From: Agrococcus sp. KRD186
GTDB taxonomy: Bacteria > Actinomycetota > Actinomycetes > Actinomycetales > Microbacteriaceae
DNA length: 61,836 bases
Assembly: GCF_017168255.1 (NCBI RefSeq)
Contig: NZ_JABFAP010000001.1
Coordinates: 2,179,847-2,241,682, forward strand
Direction: 5' to 3'
Positions 58,680 to 61,836 of the stretch are shown here, piece after piece. A program made the translations under genes and the position numbers. Below the pieces are notes generated by a model that made no database searches, was not told the DNA's origin, and was given only the letters and a program-made list of their open reading frames with translations. Each line of letters begins with the position of its first letter. Positions within the stretch are counted from its first letter, which is position 1.

Positions 58680-58736
58680 GTCAGGCTGTCGCCGACCGTC
58701 CCTTGGGCGGTCGGCGGTAGCCTGACAGTCACCGAT
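58680..58736 (+). terminator. Strong hairpin terminator after nrdF
   Basis: GTCAGGCT-GT-CGCCGACCG at the left is mirrored by CGGTCGGCG-GT-AGCCTGAC at the right with a short CCCTTGGG-type tip: about 20 paired bases. It begins 18 bases after the nrdF stop. Confidence 0.8.
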
Positions 58737-58750
58737 CGAGAAGGCAGAGC

Positions 58751-59011
58751 ATGAGCACCAGCACCAACCTCGACACCCGATCCCCGGAGCAGATCGCCCA
58801 CGAGCTCTCGATGGGCGAGGTCTCAGACGTGCTCACGAACCTCGACTTCGCGATCGGTCGTACGAAGAAGGCGCTGACGAAGCTCCGCAAATCGGGCGTG
58901 CAGACGAACGTAATCGAGCCGCTGGAGGATGCGCTGGCCGAGATGCAGTCGACACGCAAGCGGCTGCTCCATGGCACGTACTACGTCGGCACCGACACCA
59001 GGCTGCTGTAG
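58751..59011 (+). CDS. Small helical protein coupled to the restriction-modification gene
   Basis: An 86-residue protein I do not recognise. It is probably all-helical: SPEQIAHELSMGEVSDVLTNLDFAIGRTKKALTKLRKSG, then EPLEDALAEMQSTRKRLLHGTYYVGTD. It has no helix-turn-helix of the C-protein type. Its stop and the next gene's GTG share a base (TAGTG), so the two are translationally coupled. A role with the restriction-modification enzyme, as partner or modulator, is inferred only from this. Confidence 0.7.
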   Translation: MSTSTNLDTRSPEQIAHELSMGEVSDVLTNLDFAIGRTKKALTKLRKSGVQTNVIEPLEDALAEMQSTRKRLLHGTYYVGTDTRLL

Positions 59012-61740
59012 TGGCGTCGAAGTCTGGCCTCGAGATCCAGCGTGATCTCGAGGCCTTCGTCGCGAAATGGCGACACTACGAGGGCAGCGAGCGCTCGGAG
59101 GCGCAGACCTTCCTCAACGAGCTCTATGCCGCGTACGGCACGGACCGCGCAGAGGCGGGCGCGAAATTCGAGGACTTCCGCTCCTCGGCCGGCTTCATGG
59201 ATCTGCACCAGCCGGGCGTACTCATCGTCGAGATGAAGCGGCCGGGCACCCCGCTCGAGCAGGCAACGGATCAGCGGCGCCGCTACTGGCAGGAATCCAG
59301 CGATCCAGAGCTCGACATCCAGGCTGCGCGCTGGGTCATCGTCTGCAACTTCCAGTCGTTCGAGATCTGGGAGCCCGGCCGATTCCCCAACCACCCACGG
59401 CTCCGGTTCTCTCTCACCGACCTGACCGACCACTACGACGCGCTGCTGTTCCTGCAGTCGGAGTCGATCGAACCGGTCTTCTCCGAGCACCGCCGTGAGC
59501 TGACTGCTGACGCGGCCCGCCACATCGCAGACCTGTACGTCTCGATGGCCGAGCGCAGCGCAGCGCCGGACGACGAGATGCAGCGCTTCACGATGCAGCT
59601 GGTGTGGACGCTGTTCGCCGAGGACCTCGGCATGCTCGAGGGCTACCCGCTGCAGCGCACTGTCGAGAAGCTGCTCAGGGAGGACGACCCCGATTCTGCC
59701 CGCGACCTCGGGTACCTGTTCAAATTGCTGAACCAGAAGGGCAACCAGAACCGCCACGGCATCTACGAGGGCACCCGCTACGTCAACGGTGAGCTGTTCG
59801 CGCAGTCGGATGCCGTCTACCTGACACGTGAGGAACTCGAGCATCTGAAGCGCGCCTCGGAGTTCGACTGGCGCCAGGTGAACCCGACGATCTTCGGCTC
59901 GCTGCTCGAGGGCGTGCTCGGCGACGACCGCCGCGCAGAACTCGGCGCGCACTACACGCACGAGGCCGACATCATGAAGATCGTCACGCCGACGATCGTG
60001 CGGCCGTGGCGCGAGCGCATCGAGGCGACGACGACGTCGAGCCAGGCACGTGATCTGCTCGACGAGCTCTGCGGCTTCCGCGTGCTCGACCCGGCCTGCG
60101 GCTGCGGCAACTTCCTCTACGTCGCCTACCGAGAGCTGCGCGGCCTCGAGGCCGGTCTGAAGTCGCGCATCCACGACCTCGCTGCTGACGCCGGATTACC
60201 CCGCCCGACCGATCTGCCGTATTACCCACTGGCCAACATCCAGGGCATCGACATCGAGCGCGTCGCGGTGCGCATTGCGCAGGTCACGCTCTGGATGGGC
60301 CACCGCCAGATGGTCGACCGCTACGGCGAGGCCGAGCCAGTGCTTCCCTTGCAAGACCTGTCCGCCATCCGCGCCGCCGACGCCCTGCGCATCGAGTGGC
60401 CCGAGACCGACGCGATCATCGGCAACCCGCCATTCCTCGGCTCGCAGCTCATCCGCGAGTCGCTCGGTGACGACTACATCGACTGGCTCGAACGACGGTT
60501 CGGCGTCGGCATCCGTGACCTGGCCGTGTACTGGTTCCGACTCGCTCACGATCGCCTTGCGGCTGGTCAGCGGGCGGGCCTCGTCGGGACCAACTCTGTC
60601 AGTCAGAACCGCGGCCGCGATGCATCCCTTCAGTACATCCTGGACCGCGGCGGCGTGATCACCGACGCCGTGTCTACCCAACGCTGGCCGGGAGACGCCA
60701 AGGTCCACGTGAGTATCGTGAACTGGATCAAACAACCCGACCATCAGCCCCTCGGCTTTCTCCTCGACGACACCGAGGTGGGCGGAATCTCTAGCTCATT
60801 GCGCGAGATCCGCCAGAACGACTGGCAAGCCTTGACTCTTGCCCCCAACGACGGCCGCGCATTCATCGGCGTGAGCCTCCATGCCGCTGGCTTCCGTGTG
60901 GCACCAGCTGAAGCCGTCGCGCTCGGGCTGAGCGATAGCACCGTAGTGCGACCGTTCTTGGATGGACGAGACATCACGCGCACCATCGACCAGAGAGCGT
61001 CCCGAGTCGTCATTGACTTTAAACTCGCAACGCTCGAAGAGGCCTCGAAGCATCCCCGCGAGCTCGAATTGGTGCGGCAGCGTGTCAAGCCGGAGCGCGA
61101 TCTCAACAATCGAGCGCTCTATCGGAACTACTGGTGGCGTCATGGCGAGGCTCGCCCGGGGATGATCGAAGCAGTGTCGAATCTGCGTCGGCAGGCGGTC
61201 GCTGCCAGAACCGGGAAGCGGCTACTTCTCACTTGGCAGGACATATCCTCAACGATCAGCGACGCGGCAGTCGTGTTCGCGTTTGACGACGACTACTCGA
61301 TGGGTGTGCTGATGTCGAAAGCGCATGACGCCTGGGCCTGGGAGCAGTCGTCGACGCTGAAGGGTGACCTTCGCTACACGCCAACGACCGCGTTCATGAC
61401 TTTCCCGTGGCCGGATCCTGCCACCGATGCGCATCGCGAGGCGATCGCCGACGCATCGCGCGTCCTCTACGCCCTCCGCAGCGCGCTCTGCATCGAGCAC
61501 GACATGGGGCTGACCAAGCTCTACAACCTCATGGACGACGGTGCGTTCCAGGATCTCGCAGCACTCCACAAGCGTCTCGACGAGGCGGTCGTCGACGCCT
61601 ACGGCTGGCCGAAGTCGATCGCGCAGGATGCCGACGCCCTCGTCGCCCGGCTCACCGAGCGCAACCGCCAGATCGTGCGAGGCGAGTCCCCCTACGCGCC
61701 CTTTAACAGCAATGCCGTTCGGTTAGCCGTCGGGCGGTGA
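59011..61740 (+). CDS. Type IIG (MmeI-like) restriction-modification enzyme
   Basis: A 909-residue single-chain enzyme. The N-terminal nuclease has FMDLHQPGVLIVEMKRPG, whose E-x-K matches the D/E-x-K catalytic core. A helical connector ends in IFGSLLEGVL and GAHYTHEADIMKIVTPTIVR. The adenine methyltransferase has VLDPACGCGNFLYVAYREL (SAM site) and AIIGNPPFLGSQ (catalytic NPPF). The last 350 residues, with FLDGRDI and KGDLRYTPTTAFMTFPWP, form the target-recognition domain. Both activities look intact. The enzyme should methylate one strand and cut some 20 bases away. The GGATGCG word is absent from this gene, which fits acquisition. Confidence 0.9.
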   Translation: MASKSGLEIQRDLEAFVAKWRHYEGSERSEAQTFLNELYAAYGTDRAEAGAKFEDFRSSAGFMDLHQPGVLIVEMKRPGTPLEQATDQRRRYWQESSDPELDIQAARWVIVCNFQSFEIWEPGRFPNHPRLRFSLTDLTDHYDALLFLQSESIEPVFSEHRRELTADAARHIADLYVSMAERSAAPDDEMQRFTMQLVWTLFAEDLGMLEGYPLQRTVEKLLREDDPDSARDLGYLFKLLNQKGNQNRHGIYEGTRYVNGELFAQSDAVYLTREELEHLKRASEFDWRQVNPTIFGSLLEGVLGDDRRAELGAHYTHEADIMKIVTPTIVRPWRERIEATTTSSQARDLLDELCGFRVLDPACGCGNFLYVAYRELRGLEAGLKSRIHDLAADAGLPRPTDLPYYPLANIQGIDIERVAVRIAQVTLWMGHRQMVDRYGEAEPVLPLQDLSAIRAADALRIEWPETDAIIGNPPFLGSQLIRESLGDDYIDWLERRFGVGIRDLAVYWFRLAHDRLAAGQRAGLVGTNSVSQNRGRDASLQYILDRGGVITDAVSTQRWPGDAKVHVSIVNWIKQPDHQPLGFLLDDTEVGGISSSLREIRQNDWQALTLAPNDGRAFIGVSLHAAGFRVAPAEAVALGLSDSTVVRPFLDGRDITRTIDQRASRVVIDFKLATLEEASKHPRELELVRQRVKPERDLNNRALYRNYWWRHGEARPGMIEAVSNLRRQAVAARTGKRLLLTWQDISSTISDAAVVFAFDDDYSMGVLMSKAHDAWAWEQSSTLKGDLRYTPTTAFMTFPWPDPATDAHREAIADASRVLYALRSALCIEHDMGLTKLYNLMDDGAFQDLAALHKRLDEAVVDAYGWPKSIAQDADALVARLTERNRQIVRGESPYAPFNSNAVRLAVGR

Positions 61741-61836
61741 TGTCAAGCAGCGCGTCCGCGTGGCTCCCGTTGGAGAGCCGCAGCCCTTGTAGAAGTGGAT
61801 CTGTCCGCCAAGACCGATCTCTTCACAAGGGCTGCG
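61741..61836. repeat. Palindrome at the window edge after the restriction-modification gene
   Basis: CGCAGCCCTTGT (61779-61790) is exactly mirrored by ACAAGGGCTGCG (61825-61836), with GAAG/CTTC extending the stem inward after a one-base bulge. The arm may continue past the window edge. Either a terminator of the restriction-modification gene or one end of an inserted element. Confidence 0.55.

Overview
The window is very GC-rich and densely coding. GTG starts are common, many genes overlap by 1-4 bases (ATGA, GTGA), and the 7-mer GGATGCG/CGCATCC recurs (about 55 sites by my manual count). It also carries a class Ib nrdHIEF operon, a perfect HspR-type HAIR operator, mycothiol-type DinB proteins, a deazaflavin (F420)-type reductase and an Rpf-like cell-wall protein. 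Together these point to a high-GC actinobacterium, probably of the Microbacteriaceae. The family name is an inference from sequence style, not from a marker gene.

Layout. 0.1-6.2 kb: an ATP-dependent DNA ligase, a VapBC toxin-antitoxin pair, a C45-type acyltransferase/peptidase, a glutaryl-CoA-dehydrogenase-like enzyme, a Cof-type HAD phosphatase, an F420-type reductase and a DinB protein. 6.3-19.2 kb: a metal and copper block. It holds a DsbA-like thiol oxidoreductase, CtaG, a frameshifted HMA copper chaperone, a CopD-CtaG fusion and CopA, then an M23 peptidase, an Nramp transporter, a CDF exporter with its ArsR regulator, and a mercuric reductase divergent from a MerR regulator. Most of this block is poor in the GGATGCG word and was probably acquired.

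19.3-24.5 kb and 34.1-41.5 kb are two halves of a phenylacetate (paa) degradation system. The first holds the thiolase, hydratase, hydroxyacyl-CoA dehydrogenase and PaaZ. The second holds PaaR (TetR), PaaK and PaaI leftward and PaaABCDE-PaaG rightward. The two rightward promoters carry nearly identical operators, so one TetR protein probably controls both. Between the halves lie a truncated ATPase gene, a membrane protein, a quinone reductase with its TetR regulator, a phosphonate-type ABC importer operon (HAD, PhnD, PhnC, PhnE, PhnE, RpiR) and an Rpf-like LysM protein.

41.5-54.4 kb: mostly ordinary genes. These are a mycothiol-type maleylpyruvate isomerase homologue, two DUF805 paralogues, a nucleoside-kinase-like protein with a D-amino-acid oxidase, a ClpC-like AAA+ unfoldase under a HAIR site, a DUF1801 protein, a DAACS symporter, a luciferase-like oxidoreductase, a PNPOx-fold protein, a PfpI protein and a RES-Xre toxin-antitoxin pair. 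At 48.9-49.4 kb lies a decayed DUF3800-like gene followed immediately by two stacked hairpins, the most unusual locus in the window.

54.7-58.7 kb: nrdHIEF behind paired NrdR boxes and ahead of a strong terminator. 58.8-61.7 kb: an 86-residue protein translationally coupled to a single-polypeptide type IIG restriction-modification enzyme (MmeI style). A palindrome at the window edge may mark a mobile-element end. Two copies of a 65-bp palindromic repeat and a second family of short inverted repeats are scattered between genes.
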